Positions 1 to 9,425 of a stretch of 64,000 nucleotides of DNA are shown here, one piece after another. Each line of letters opens with the position of its first letter. Position 1 is the first letter of the stretch. Both the position numbers and the translations under genes were made by a program. Below the pieces are notes generated by a model. That model saw only the letters and a list, made by a program, of their open reading frames with translations. It did no database searches and was not told where the DNA came from. The stretch lies in contig NZ_LR732912.1 in NCBI RefSeq assembly GCF_902506065.1, positions 2,661,016-2,725,015 on the forward strand, read 5' to 3'. This DNA comes from Arthrobacter sp. 9V. Its GTDB lineage: Bacteria > Actinomycetota > Actinomycetes > Actinomycetales > Micrococcaceae.

Positions 1-704
<704 letters not shown>

Positions 705-789
705 TCATTTCGCTTCACACTACGCACGATTAGAGAGCCTGAGTATCGTACAAATGATAAAAAACTGTTCGGTATTGTTACTCATGTCA

Positions 790-795
790 TATAAT
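790..795 (+). promoter_or_regulatory. Perfect -10 TATAAT placed for a leaderless transcript
   Basis: TATAAT lies only 7 nt upstream of the ATG at 803, so transcription would begin at or next to the A of the start codon. No convincing -35 sits 17-18 nt upstream, and no Shine-Dalgarno sequence precedes the ATG. The arrangement fits a leaderless mRNA, common in actinobacteria, and an activated or weak promoter. Confidence 0.55.
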
Positions 796-802
796 TTGAG
801 AC

Positions 803-2218
803 ATGGAGAAACCCGTTTTGACGGTCAACGATCTTGTGACTACCCAAAGCTTGGGCACGAAGGTCCTCGCGGGGGCTGCGGGGCTTGGCCGGGAAGTACT
901 GTGGGCTCATAGCTGTGAACTCAGCGATCCCCACAAGTGGCTGGGTCCTCATGAGTTGCTCATGACAGTCGGGCTCTGCGTCCCTGCTTCGGGTGGGGAA
1001 CAGAGAGAATTCATAGCCGAACTGGACAGGGCGGGCTTGGCCGGAATTGCGCTCGGTGATCATTCGAGCCTCCCAAGTCTAACTTCGGACTTGTTGGATG
1101 AAGCGGATGCTCGCGCATTTCCCGTTCTACTAACCAACTCAACCACGCCTTTTGCAGCTATCGGACGGACGATTGCCGCGGCGACGGCCACTACTCAAAC
1201 CATGCAGGTGCTAAAGCTCAGCAAGCTGTACCAGCTCGCCACCTACGCCCGCGACAATCCTATTAGGATGATGGATGACCTTCAGACCTTGTTTCAGGTA
1301 CGGCTTAGTGTCGTGGATACACAAACGGGCCTCGTAATTCTTGAAGGCCCTACGCTGGCTGACACCTCAATGAGCATGCGTAGCCGCCTTTATTCGCTGC
1401 CCGGCGATACCGAAACCAAGTTGAGGGTTTTTGAACACCCTGGAGAAGAGCTGAGCAGCTTTCTGCTGATTCATATCCTTCAGGTGATAGACATGGCAGT
1501 AAACCAGCGGCTTCGCTTTATTCGTCGTCGTTCCGAACGGGGCGCCGCGATGCTCAGCTCGGTTCTCGATGAGCACTTGCCTGACGGCATTGAAAGTATT
1601 TTGGGAGCCGGTGCCATCTCGGGGGGCTTCCAATGCGTCGCCATCGCCATGGAAGACGGACCCAAGGCGCTTCGCGGTGTATCCATCGCAGCACTTCCGG
1701 TCCTAGCAGGTTTTGGCCGGAGTAGCTTTCTCCTACTTATGCCCGAGCAAAGGCATGATGAGGTCCGTAGGTTTTTGAACAAGATTGGTATCCGGGCAGC
1801 CGCGTCCTCTACGTATGTAGACCTTCGGGACGCAAAGTATGCGGCCGAAGAGGCACTCAGGGTCTTTTCGTCCGCAGGGACAAACAAGCAATGGGATGAT
1901 TTCGCGGGGGTTCCAATATCGCTCCTGACCCGCTCTCGAAAAGAAGCCTGTGCCATCGTTGAGCAGGTCCTCGGTAGTCTCGCCGGTGCTGATGCTAAAT
2001 CTTCCACTCTTCGGGATACGTTATTTACCTTCATCTCGAACGACCGCCGGTGGAACGAGACCTCCGCGGCTCTTGGCATTCACCGTCAAACGCTGTCTTA
2101 CAGGCTTGCCAAAATTAAGGACATTACCGGCCGGGACGTCGGCTCCTCAGCTGACCTGTCGGCCTTCTGGCTTGCCTTCCAAGCGTGGCCTTCATATTCC
2201 GAGCCTTTGCTCGACTGA
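803..2218 (+). CDS. PucR/CdaR-family transcriptional regulator (PmfR-like candidate)
   Basis: This 471-residue protein has an N-terminal PucR-type sensory domain (about residues 8-125), a middle region, and a C-terminal helix-turn-helix around residues 415-450 (WNETSAALGIHRQTLSYRL), the usual PucR_C/HTH_30 layout. Such proteins activate neighbouring catabolic genes in response to a small molecule. It is divergent from the amine oxidase and lies on the far side of nepB-nepA-folD-mabO-purU. In pAO1 the activator PmfR controls purU-mabO-folD; this protein could be its counterpart, although in pAO1 pmfR is described as divergent from purU, which is not the case here. The ATG at 803 fits the leaderless promoter just upstream. 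Confidence 0.85.
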   Translation: MEKPVLTVNDLVTTQSLGTKVLAGAAGLGREVLWAHSCELSDPHKWLGPHELLMTVGLCVPASGGEQREFIAELDRAGLAGIALGDHSSLPSLTSDLLDEADARAFPVLLTNSTTPFAAIGRTIAAATATTQTMQVLKLSKLYQLATYARDNPIRMMDDLQTLFQVRLSVVDTQTGLVILEGPTLADTSMSMRSRLYSLPGDTETKLRVFEHPGEELSSFLLIHILQVIDMAVNQRLRFIRRRSERGAAMLSSVLDEHLPDGIESILGAGAISGGFQCVAIAMEDGPKALRGVSIAALPVLAGFGRSSFLLLMPEQRHDEVRRFLNKIGIRAAASSTYVDLRDAKYAAEEALRVFSSAGTNKQWDDFAGVPISLLTRSRKEACAIVEQVLGSLAGADAKSSTLRDTLFTFISNDRRWNETSAALGIHRQTLSYRLAKIKDITGRDVGSSADLSAFWLAFQAWPSYSEPLLD

Positions 2219-2302
2219 AACCACCCCCGGCGGGCTTCTACTGAGAGTGGCAACTCGACTGCTGCAGTACAAGAAGGACAACGCTCAGCGGGGGATCCCA
2301 GG

Positions 2303-2638
2303 TTAGGTGAGTATTGCCGCTGTAGCGCCTAACTGAAGGATCACCACGCCCGCTGCGATGAGCAGTATTCCTGATGCCATGAGCCAATTCAGCGGATCCT
2401 TGAAAAGGATGCGGGCGAACACTGCTGTAAGCGCGACGCCGCATGCAACCCAGACGCCATAGCCGAGCCCTAAAGCAAGTCCCTCTTTCAGCGCCAAGCC
2501 CAGGAACACAAAGGCCAGGGCGTAGCCAGGGAGAATGACTACAAGCCAAAGCTTCTTCCGAAGCCCTTCCGAGGCACGCAGCCCCATTGTTGCTGCCAGT
2601 TCGGTGAGAATGGCCAGACCCAAGAACATCCAGGTCAT
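2303..2638 (-). CDS. nepB: SMR-family efflux pump subunit, NepB-like
   Basis: The 111-residue protein has four predicted transmembrane helices and the small multidrug resistance fold (SMR/EmrE family), with a membrane glutamate in the first helix (LTELAATMG). Its ATG overlaps the stop of the upstream SMR gene by 4 nt (ATGA), so the two are coupled and probably form a hetero-oligomeric pump. Paired SMR genes in a nicotine cluster match NepA/NepB of pAO1, described as exporting methylamine and gamma-N-methylaminobutyrate. Which of the two corresponds to NepA and which to NepB is assigned by order only. Confidence 0.8.
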   Translation of the reverse strand: MTWMFLGLAILTELAATMGLRASEGLRKKLWLVVILPGYALAFVFLGLALKEGLALGLGYGVWVACGVALTAVFARILFKDPLNWLMASGILLIAAGVVILQLGATAAILT

Positions 2639-2997
2639 CGTGGGTGCCTGGCTTTCTTAGGCCGATGCGCTTTTTGAGAGCCTGTCTCCACAAGAACGAT
2701 GCCGGCGATCATGAGCAGTATGCCAAAGCACATTAGCCACGTGAGGGTTTCATTGAACAAAACGGCAGATACTACCGCAGTCGTGGTGACCCCGCCGGCC
2801 CCCCACGCCCCATACGCGACGCTGATCGCCATACCTAGACGGAGGCAGATCGTCAGCAATCCAAAAGCGGCGATGTAGCCAAGGACGACCGGCACGTACC
2901 AGCCTGGGCAATTGATGGCCGCCTTAAGCGCCAGGGTGGCACCCACTTCGGCAATGATCGCTGAGCTTAAACAGGCCCACCTTGTTACCTGACTCAA
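2635..2997 (-). CDS. nepA: SMR-family efflux pump subunit, NepA-like
   Basis: The 120-residue protein has four hydrophobic helices, the conserved membrane glutamate of SMR proteins in helix 1 (AIIAEVGATLALK), and a basic C-terminal tail (KAHRPKKARHPR). It probably starts at a TTG at 2997 with a weak upstream purine stretch; no ATG or GTG start is available nearby. It lies about 80 nt after folD on the same strand and overlaps nepB, so the pump may be the 3' end of a purU-mabO-folD-nepA-nepB transcript. The inferred role is relief of amine build-up during N-methylaminobutyrate oxidation. Confidence 0.78.
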   Translation of the reverse strand: MSQVTRWACLSSAIIAEVGATLALKAAINCPGWYVPVVLGYIAAFGLLTICLRLGMAISVAYGAWGAGGVTTTAVVSAVLFNETLTWLMCFGILLMIAGIVLVETGSQKAHRPKKARHPR

Positions 2998-3079
2998 TTT
3001 CTTACCCTGTCATCCGATACAGAGAAGGAGGCCACAGGCCCACTGGGCAGGTCCTCCACCGTAGCGATGTGCTGCGCAA

Positions 3080-4060
3080 TCATGTGCGGACCGATGACCA
3101 TTGCTGTGGCAGAGGCTTCACGTATGTGAGCCCTGGGTTAGATCGTTGAAGGCTTCGCTCGGCGGCTTCAACGACGTTGAGGAGGAGCATCGCGCGTGTC
3201 ATAGGTCCGACCCCACCCGGATTGGGCGCAAGCCAGCCTGCTACTTCCCGGACTTCAGGACTCACGTCTCCTTGTAATGTGTGTCTTCCGTTTGCACCAA
3301 GAACTCTTGAGACTCCAACGTCCAGTACGATTGCGGCCGGTTTGAGATGGTCCGCTTTGACGATGTCTGGAACTCCCGCTGCAGCAACTACCACATCAGC
3401 TCGTTTCACTAATCTGGGCAGATCAGTTGATCCTGTATGTGCCAAGGTCACCGTCGCGTTGATTTCCCTCCGCGTGAGTAAAAGCCCGAGAGGACGCCCT
3501 ACAGTCACTCCCCGACCAATGACGAGCACTTCAGATCCCTTGAGGCTGATCCCGTGCCGTGACAACAGTTCCACGACTCCGTTTGGAGTACACGGCAGAG
3601 GCGAGTTGAGCTCGTCGCCCACATTGAGAACAAGCTTGCCAAGATTGGACGGATGAAGACCGTCGGCATCCTTCCATGGTGCAATTTTCTCTAAGGCTGC
3701 GTTCTGGTCAAGATGAAGAGGTAGCGGTAGTTGAACTATGTATCCGGTTGTTTTGGGGTCGTCATTAAGTTCCTCGAGAACCGCTTCCAGTTCTGTTTGC
3801 GAAATTGTTGGCGGCAAGTCACGTCGGACGGATTCGATTCCTACCTCGGCGCAGTCCCGGTGTTTCCCAGCCACGTAGGACCGGCTGGCGGGTTCGTCAC
3901 CGACCAAGACGGTTCCCAGCCCAACTGATACGCCTTGCGCGTTAAGGGCGGCAACTCGAAGTGCGAGTTCTGCTCTGATGGTGCGAGCAGTGCCCTTTCC
4001 GTCCAGTATCCGGCTGGGCTTTCTTCGGGCGGGTAAACCTTCCGCTGGTGGTTCTGTCAT
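3080..4060 (-). CDS. folD: Methylenetetrahydrofolate dehydrogenase/cyclohydrolase FolD
   Basis: FolD oxidises 5,10-methylene-THF to methenyl-THF with NADP and hydrolyses it to 10-formyl-THF. The 326-residue product contains the substrate loop motif [19 protein letters not shown], the GRGVTVGRP nucleotide-binding loop and the C-terminal [14 protein letters not shown] signature. The ATG at 4060 is chosen because GAAAGGAA sits 7 nt upstream; longer readings would run back into mabO. In this operon it would recycle the methylene-THF made when MabO demethylates N-methylaminobutyrate, with PurU completing the route to formate and THF. It is a second, pathway-dedicated copy in addition to the housekeeping FolD expected on the chromosome. 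Confidence 0.93.
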   Translation of the reverse strand: MTEPPAEGLPARRKPSRILDGKGTARTIRAELALRVAALNAQGVSVGLGTVLVGDEPASRSYVAGKHRDCAEVGIESVRRDLPPTISQTELEAVLEELNDDPKTTGYIVQLPLPLHLDQNAALEKIAPWKDADGLHPSNLGKLVLNVGDELNSPLPCTPNGVVELLSRHGISLKGSEVLVIGRGVTVGRPLGLLLTRREINATVTLAHTGSTDLPRLVKRADVVVAAAGVPDIVKADHLKPAAIVLDVGVSRVLGANGRHTLQGDVSPEVREVAGWLAPNPGGVGPMTRAMLLLNVVEAAERSLQRSNPGLTYVKPLPQQWSSVRT

Positions 4061-4154
4061 CAAACTTCCTTTCGAGGATCCTGAGTCTTTAGCAATGCTC
4101 AGTCTGCGTTTCCGGTTAGGCCAACGAATTCTGCTGCTTCCGAACCGCCATGCG

Positions 4155-6629
4155 CTAGCCGCGCAGTCGTTCGCCTTTGGGGTCATAGAATGGACGCCGC
4201 GAAACCTTCGCGCTATACCTGATGCCCTTGCAACGAACCTCGAATACGCCCGAGAGGTCAGCGTTTGGCCTAATGGCGGCGATTCCGACTGCACGGCCTA
4301 GGGTGTAACCGTAACTGCCGCTTGTCATGCGCCCAACGGGCGCGCCGTCGCAGTAGACCGTCTCGTCGTGAACGAAGACGGGATTGGGATCGTCCAACAT
4401 GACATACACCGTGCGATGGGCAGGGGCTGACGGATCGAGCTTTAGGAGCGCGTCCTTGCCGACAAATCCCCCGGGTTTGTCCAACGCCACGGTAAATCGG
4501 AGAGCCGCCGAATAGGGGTCATCGATGGGGCCGATGTCGTGCCCCAAGTGCCTGAACCCTTTCTCACTGCGTAGCGAATCCAAAGCGTGATATCCGGCCA
4601 ACTTAATGCCCAAGTCTTGCCCGGCCCGCCATAGTGCGTCGAAGACGTTTAGAGCCAAATCAGCACTGGGGTATAACTCGTAGCCCAGCTCCCCCACGAA
4701 ACTAACGCGCAAGCTGTAGGCGTAGCCGTCGGCTATTTCGACTGTACGACCATGAGTGTACTTCTGTGCCTGATCAGACCAGTCTTCGGGTGAGACCCGG
4801 CTGAGGAGTTCTCTGCTCTTGGGGCCCATGACACCGATGGTTGCCAAGGCCGCTGTGCAATCGAAAACAGCCGCTGCCTTGTCCCTGGCAATTCGATTTA
4901 AGAATGCGTGTGTCTTCTGTTGGGTGAATGACGGAGTCACGACGAGGAATCGGTCGTGGGCGAGGCGGGTGATGGTTCCGTCAAGTTCGATACCCGCGCG
5001 GTCATTGAGGAACAGTGTGTAGACCGATTTGTCCTTTTCCACGTCGATGTCGGCTGTCGCGGCATACTGGCACACTTCCAGCGCATCTGGTCCAACGACT
5101 TCAAACTTGGCGAACGGGCTAAGGTCAAAGAGTACGACTCCCTCTCGTGCGGCTTTGTGTTCCTCGGCAACTCGCTCAAACCATGATGGCCGCCCGTAGC
5201 TATAGTCGTAGACAGGCTGCGAACCAGGTTCTCCATACCAGTTCGCCCGCTCACCGCCGTTGACCTCGCCGAAACATGCTCCGAGTTCCTTTAGCCGGCT
5301 GTGTAGCGGTGTACGACGGACGTCGCGAGCTGACTCCATCTGAAGGTTGGGCCAGTGCATCCCATATAGCCGGCCGAGGCCTTCCTTGGTACGGGCCCTG
5401 AGGTAATTGCGGTTGTTCTGGTGCGGCGAAAAGCGCTGCACGTCGACGGAGGAGGAGTCGAAGCCGGGAGTTCCCGAAATAACCCACTCTGCCAATTCCT
5501 TGCCGACTCCGGGGGCGTAGATGATTCCCTGTGAATTGAAACCTGCTGCAACGAACAGATTGGCGACCTCCGAAGTTTCTCCGAGGGCAAAATTTGCGTC
5601 GGGGGTGAAGCTCTCGGGTGCATTAAGGAAGCGATCGTACCCCACTCTCGAAAGATCCGGAACTGTGGTTTCGGCCTTTCTTCGGATCGGGGCAAAATGG
5701 TCCCAGTCAGGATCAAACTCGGCAAATCCTTCAACAGACACCTCGTCCGTTGACCGCGGAAGTCCGTCAGGTTCGAATGCGCCGACAAGCAGCCTCCCGC
5801 TCTCGTGTCTGATGTAGTAGCTGTTGTCCAAGTCTCGATAGACTGGAAGCTCGGGCCGGGCCCCATCAATTTCATTCGACCGCACATGGATATGCTCGGC
5901 CGCGTACAAGGGAACTTTTACGCCTGCGGTAGCGGCAAGATCACGGGTCCAAAGTCCGCAGGCCAGGATCACCCTTTCGCAATAGACAGTTCCTTGGTCG
6001 GTCAGCACTCCTACTACGCGATCCCCCTCCCGCAGCAGTTCTCGAACGACCACCTTCTCACGCACCTGAGCACCTAGTTCATAAGCGAGCTTCGCGAAAG
6101 CTACGGTGGCATGTCCAGGGTTGATATGTCCATCGTCGGGAAGCAACAGCGCTCCGAGAACTCCCTCGTGACTTGCTGAGGGCCAAACCTCGTGGTAGCG
6201 CTCCGCAGAAAGCCATTCGGTGCGGATGCCCTGCTGGTCTGCGACGTCCCTGGCGTAGAGGATTTCATCGACTCGTCCGGGAGTACGTGCAACACTCAAT
6301 GAACCGGAGCGCTGGAATGAAACGTCGATACCGGACATCTTCTGGAGATCCCGATAGAACTCCAAGCCATACTTTGCTAGTTTCGTCATGGTGGTTGTTC
6401 CCCGGGCGCCCGTAACGAGACCTGCTGCATGCCAGGAAGTTCCGCTGCCTAAAACGTTGCTCTCCAGAAGCAACGTGTCATTCTCCCCCGCGGCGGTGAG
6501 ATGGTATGCGATGCTCGCACCCACGATTCCTCCTCCGACGATGACGGTTCGGACGTGTCGCGGTAGCGAATCCCGGGATGTATCGGTGAATGCTGCGGCG
6601 CTTATGCTGCGGTCGGCTAGCCTATCCAA
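4155..6629 (-). CDS. mabO: Gamma-N-methylaminobutyrate oxidase (demethylating)
   Basis: The 824-residue flavoprotein has an N-terminal DAO domain (about 25-390; GGGIVG Rossmann motif) followed by FAO_M and glycine-cleavage T-protein folate-binding domains (about 440-815), as in dimethylglycine oxidase. Counting from the TTG at 6629, the motif SWHAAG places Trp66-His67 exactly where pAO1 MabO carries its covalent FAD, and the length equals that of the pAO1 enzyme; both support this start despite a poor Shine-Dalgarno sequence. The enzyme oxidatively demethylates gamma-N-methylaminobutyrate, the nicotine side chain, to GABA and passes the C1 unit to tetrahydrofolate. It lies between purU and folD, all on the minus strand. 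Confidence 0.95.
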   Translation of the reverse strand: MDRLADRSISAAAFTDTSRDSLPRHVRTVIVGGGIVGASIAYHLTAAGENDTLLLESNVLGSGTSWHAAGLVTGARGTTTMTKLAKYGLEFYRDLQKMSGIDVSFQRSGSLSVARTPGRVDEILYARDVADQQGIRTEWLSAERYHEVWPSASHEGVLGALLLPDDGHINPGHATVAFAKLAYELGAQVREKVVVRELLREGDRVVGVLTDQGTVYCERVILACGLWTRDLAATAGVKVPLYAAEHIHVRSNEIDGARPELPVYRDLDNSYYIRHESGRLLVGAFEPDGLPRSTDEVSVEGFAEFDPDWDHFAPIRRKAETTVPDLSRVGYDRFLNAPESFTPDANFALGETSEVANLFVAAGFNSQGIIYAPGVGKELAEWVISGTPGFDSSSVDVQRFSPHQNNRNYLRARTKEGLGRLYGMHWPNLQMESARDVRRTPLHSRLKELGACFGEVNGGERANWYGEPGSQPVYDYSYGRPSWFERVAEEHKAAREGVVLFDLSPFAKFEVVGPDALEVCQYAATADIDVEKDKSVYTLFLNDRAGIELDGTITRLAHDRFLVVTPSFTQQKTHAFLNRIARDKAAAVFDCTAALATIGVMGPKSRELLSRVSPEDWSDQAQKYTHGRTVEIADGYAYSLRVSFVGELGYELYPSADLALNVFDALWRAGQDLGIKLAGYHALDSLRSEKGFRHLGHDIGPIDDPYSAALRFTVALDKPGGFVGKDALLKLDPSAPAHRTVYVMLDDPNPVFVHDETVYCDGAPVGRMTSGSYGYTLGRAVGIAAIRPNADLSGVFEVRCKGIRYSAKVSRRPFYDPKGERLRG

Positions 6630-6684
6630 TTCGGATCTCGTTTCTGCTCAGGTGTGCCCGCCTAGGGCACAGGTAAAACGGTAA

Positions 6685-7548
6685 TTAGTTAAATACGACG
6701 GTCCGCTGACCGTTAAGTAGAACTCGCTGTTCTGCATGCCATTGAACGGCGCGGGACAGTGCCAATCGTTCTGCGTCTTGGCCGGTCACAGCGAGTTGCG
6801 CCGGGCTGAAGTCGTGGCCAACTCGAAGGACCTCCTGCTCGATGATGGGCCCCTCGTCGAGTTCTGCCGTCACGTAGTGGGCCGTGGCTCCCACTAGTTT
6901 GACGCCACGTTCGAATGCTTGATGGTAGGGTTTGGCGCCCTTGAACCCCGGTAGGAACGAGTGATGGATGTTGATGGCCTTGCCGACGAGCTCTCGGCAT
7001 AGGTCGTCGCTGAGGACTTGCATGTAGCGAGCGAGGACCGTCAGATCCACCTGGTGTTCCGTGATGAGCGCAAGGAGCTTTGCCTCGGCATCCTGTTTGC
7101 TCCCGGGGGTCACCGGAATGTGGATGAACGGAATACCGTTGGCCTCTGCGAGCGGTTGCAGGGTTGTGTGGTTGGATGCGATGAAGGGGAAGTCGACCTT
7201 GAGTTGTCCTGCCCGCCAACGGAAAAGTAGATCATTGAGGCAGTGCTCTGCCTTTGAGACCATCAGCGCTACCCGGGGCCGATATGTTGAATCGACCAAC
7301 GTCCATGACATGCCGAAGGCGGCCGCACATGCCTGGAATGCGCTCTTCAGGTCCGAGACCGAGATCGCAGATGCACAGGTTGCTTGAACGCGCATAAAGA
7401 ATCGGTTCTCAGAGGCATCAGAGAACTGCTGACTTGCCAGAATGTTGCATCCATGGGAGACCAAGAAGCCCGAGACTGCGTGGACAATTCCGATGGTATC
7501 TTCGCAACTAAATGAGAGGATGACTTGACGGGGCTGCGTGTGTTCCAT
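6685..7548 (-). CDS. purU: Formyltetrahydrofolate deformylase PurU
   Basis: PurU hydrolyses 10-formyl-THF to formate and free THF. The 287-residue protein has an N-terminal ACT-type regulatory domain (about 8-85) and a C-terminal formyltransferase fold with the catalytic stretch INIHHSFLPGFKGAKPYHQA and the TAHYVTAELDEGPII motif. It is the first gene of the purU-mabO-folD set, with 55 nt to mabO. Paired with FolD it regenerates tetrahydrofolate for MabO. It starts at ATG 7548 after CTAGGAGTTC on the minus strand. Expression is probably nicotine-dependent by analogy to pAO1, although the published PmfR core (GTTT-N14-AAAC) is not found upstream. Confidence 0.93.
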   Translation of the reverse strand: MEHTQPRQVILSFSCEDTIGIVHAVSGFLVSHGCNILASQQFSDASENRFFMRVQATCASAISVSDLKSAFQACAAAFGMSWTLVDSTYRPRVALMVSKAEHCLNDLLFRWRAGQLKVDFPFIASNHTTLQPLAEANGIPFIHIPVTPGSKQDAEAKLLALITEHQVDLTVLARYMQVLSDDLCRELVGKAINIHHSFLPGFKGAKPYHQAFERGVKLVGATAHYVTAELDEGPIIEQEVLRVGHDFSPAQLAVTGQDAERLALSRAVQWHAEQRVLLNGQRTVVFN

Positions 7549-7702
7549 GACGAACTCCTAGGCGAATGACTCGTGCTGACGGACGTCTTTTTCAGAGAGA
7601 AATAGAGCTATGTAAGTGCCGCATTGGAGCATCTCCCTCGACACTCACTCCGCGTCCTGCCGTTGACTATACGATTGAACGAAAGGCCAAACGATACTCA
7701 AA

Positions 7703-7728
7703 ATGCAACAACTTTTCTTGTTTTGCAT
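7703..7728. promoter_or_regulatory. Inverted repeat upstream of purU, candidate regulator site
   Basis: Arms ATGCAA and TTGCAT are separated by 14 nt, about 155 nt upstream of the purU start. The spacing equals that of the published PmfR core (GTTT-N14-AAAC) but the arms differ, so identity with that site is not claimed. Confidence 0.3.
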
Positions 7729-7863
7729 ACATGCGTCGGCTCTCGGCTAGCTGAGCATGGAAGCCTCTCTCCAGGCCACCGGTGCGTTCGGCCGCAAAAT
7801 GCATGTCGTTCGCAGCGGTCATCGATATGACTCACTTCTCTGCCTGATAGCGGACACGGATAA

Positions 7864-7895
7864 GACCCGGTACTGCCTGATGGCAGTACCGGGTC
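7864..7895 (-). terminator. Perfect 14-bp hairpin downstream of the APC permease
   Basis: GACCCGGTACTGCC and its exact reverse complement flank a TGAT loop, about 33 nt beyond the permease stop codon. On the minus strand it is followed by a short T-containing stretch (TTAT). It probably terminates the permease message and insulates it from purU. Confidence 0.7.
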
Positions 7896-7928
7896 AGGGC
7901 TCTGTTTCGGAGCTCCCGGAGCTAGCGG

Positions 7929-9377
7929 CTACTCAGGTAGTTTCGCAACCGGCCTGGCTGTATTGGATCGAACTGAGACTCCGAAGCCGACGATGAACAC
8001 TATGAGGGTTCCAACCATCACATAGGGAAGGACGTCCAGTGGGGCGGGTCCCGGGTTCAATATGCCATTGACGAACAGCCAAAGGACCGTGATCGCCGCC
8101 AAAGCCGCCCCTAGATTGACGAAGATGGACTTCTTTGCGTTGCTTCGATTCAGGAGCACTGCGCCACCGATGCAGATCAGGAAATAAGGGACAACCCAGA
8201 AGTAAACCAGGAGTGTGGCCATGTAGCCATAAATCTCCAAGGGCGTCGACGACGTCAACCAGATCAGCAAGGCAGGCGCGATCAGGGAAGGGATTCCGAT
8301 GAAAGCAATTGCTGCTACAGGACTCTTGTGCCGCTTACTCACCTTTGTTAGTCCGGAGGGCATGAGGCCATCCGCCGCAGCACTTACGACGACACGAGAT
8401 CCGTAATTGAAAAACCCGATGAGACTCGCGAACACGGCGACGGCGAGAACAAGATCGCTCACGTTGGCTAGGAACCCGACACCTGCGGCTTCCGCAAGTA
8501 CGGCGTTCGGAGAAATTCCCAAGGCGAGGGTGTCAGCAGCGTCTACCAAAGTAGGGACCTGGATTACCGTTGCCGCGAGATAGACCAGACCCAGTACAAC
8601 TGGTACCACCATGATGGCTCGCGGGATGGCGCGAGTAGGGTTGCGGGTTTCCGCTCCAAGGGCCGCAGTGCTCTCAAAGCCGATGAAGAATGCGGAGCCG
8701 ATAGCTACACCTTGAAGAAAACTGTTCGGTGTGAAGTCGCTGAGGCTGAACTGTCCAGCCAGATCCATGTTCCCGTTAACGGCTGTGGCGATGGTGATGA
8801 TCACCATGACAGGGACTGACAGTATCGTGAGAATAACGCTGGTTCGCACTGAAATGTCGATCCCACGGAATGCGATGATCATGGCAATTAACGTAGCCAC
8901 GACGACGATCACCAACTGAATCTCAGGCCCGGCGGCGCTCGTCACTCCTACGGATACCAGGAAGCTTCCAACATACAGTCCGACAGAGAGAACCAGCACC
9001 ATGATGGCGACCAGGTATCCCGGAATCATGGCCGCAGCGATTACTAAGGGGCTCCACGAGCCAAAGACGTGGCGAATATACGAATACAACGAACCGGTCC
9101 CAATAAACCGCCGTGCAAACACGCTGACGAATAGACCAATGATCGTAAATGCTAAGACGGACGCCGCCATGGCCAGCCACGAGGACCGCCCGGTATAGGC
9201 CGCTAGGAACGCCGGTACAGCTGAAAGTCCAACCGCCGGAATAAAGGAGGCCACAGAAAGACCCATGACCTGTGATCCAGACAAGTGTCCAAGTTGCAGG
9301 TCTGCCGCGGCGATGTCTTCAGTCACCAGGGCTGAAGCACCTGCTGAGACCCCAGACTCTTCAGGAGAAGTTTTCAA
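7929..9377 (-). CDS. APC-superfamily amino acid/amine permease
   Basis: This roughly 482-residue integral membrane protein has about 12-14 hydrophobic segments and typical APC motifs, including GFESTAALGAETRNPTRAIPRAI in the middle and a hydrophilic N-terminus. The TTG at 9377 is preferred because AAAGG lies 9 nt upstream; an in-frame TTG at 9425 lacks a good site. It resembles the permease at 43613-45028 along its whole length, so the two are paralogues. Within this cluster it could import a nicotine-related amine, GABA or another amino compound; substrate cannot be read from the sequence. A strong hairpin follows the gene. Confidence 0.85.
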   Translation of the reverse strand: MKTSPEESGVSAGASALVTEDIAAADLQLGHLSGSQVMGLSVASFIPAVGLSAVPAFLAAYTGRSSWLAMAASVLAFTIIGLFVSVFARRFIGTGSLYSYIRHVFGSWSPLVIAAAMIPGYLVAIMVLVLSVGLYVGSFLVSVGVTSAAGPEIQLVIVVVATLIAMIIAFRGIDISVRTSVILTILSVPVMVIITIATAVNGNMDLAGQFSLSDFTPNSFLQGVAIGSAFFIGFESTAALGAETRNPTRAIPRAIMVVPVVLGLVYLAATVIQVPTLVDAADTLALGISPNAVLAEAAGVGFLANVSDLVLAVAVFASLIGFFNYGSRVVVSAAADGLMPSGLTKVSKRHKSPVAAIAFIGIPSLIAPALLIWLTSSTPLEIYGYMATLLVYFWVVPYFLICIGGAVLLNRSNAKKSIFVNLGAALAAITVLWLFVNGILNPGPAPLDVLPYVMVGTLIVFIVGFGVSVRSNTARPVAKLPE

Positions 9378-9425
9378 TTTGGTGTGCCTTTCGAGTCGAT
9401 CGGACCAACCGGCGCCGACGCTCAA

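Larger units (their letters stand above)
7549..7928. other. Intergenic region upstream of purU
   Basis: This 380-nt stretch holds the putative purU promoter, a hairpin at 7864-7895, and an inverted repeat ATGCAA-N14-TTGCAT at about 7703-7728. No gene is supported in it. Confidence 0.6.

Noticed and set aside
7549..7760. PmfR core site GTTT-N14-AAAC upstream of purU
   Set aside because: Both GTTT and AAAC occur, but never in that order at 14-nt spacing. The ATGCAA-N14-TTGCAT repeat has the spacing but different arms, so identity is not claimed.
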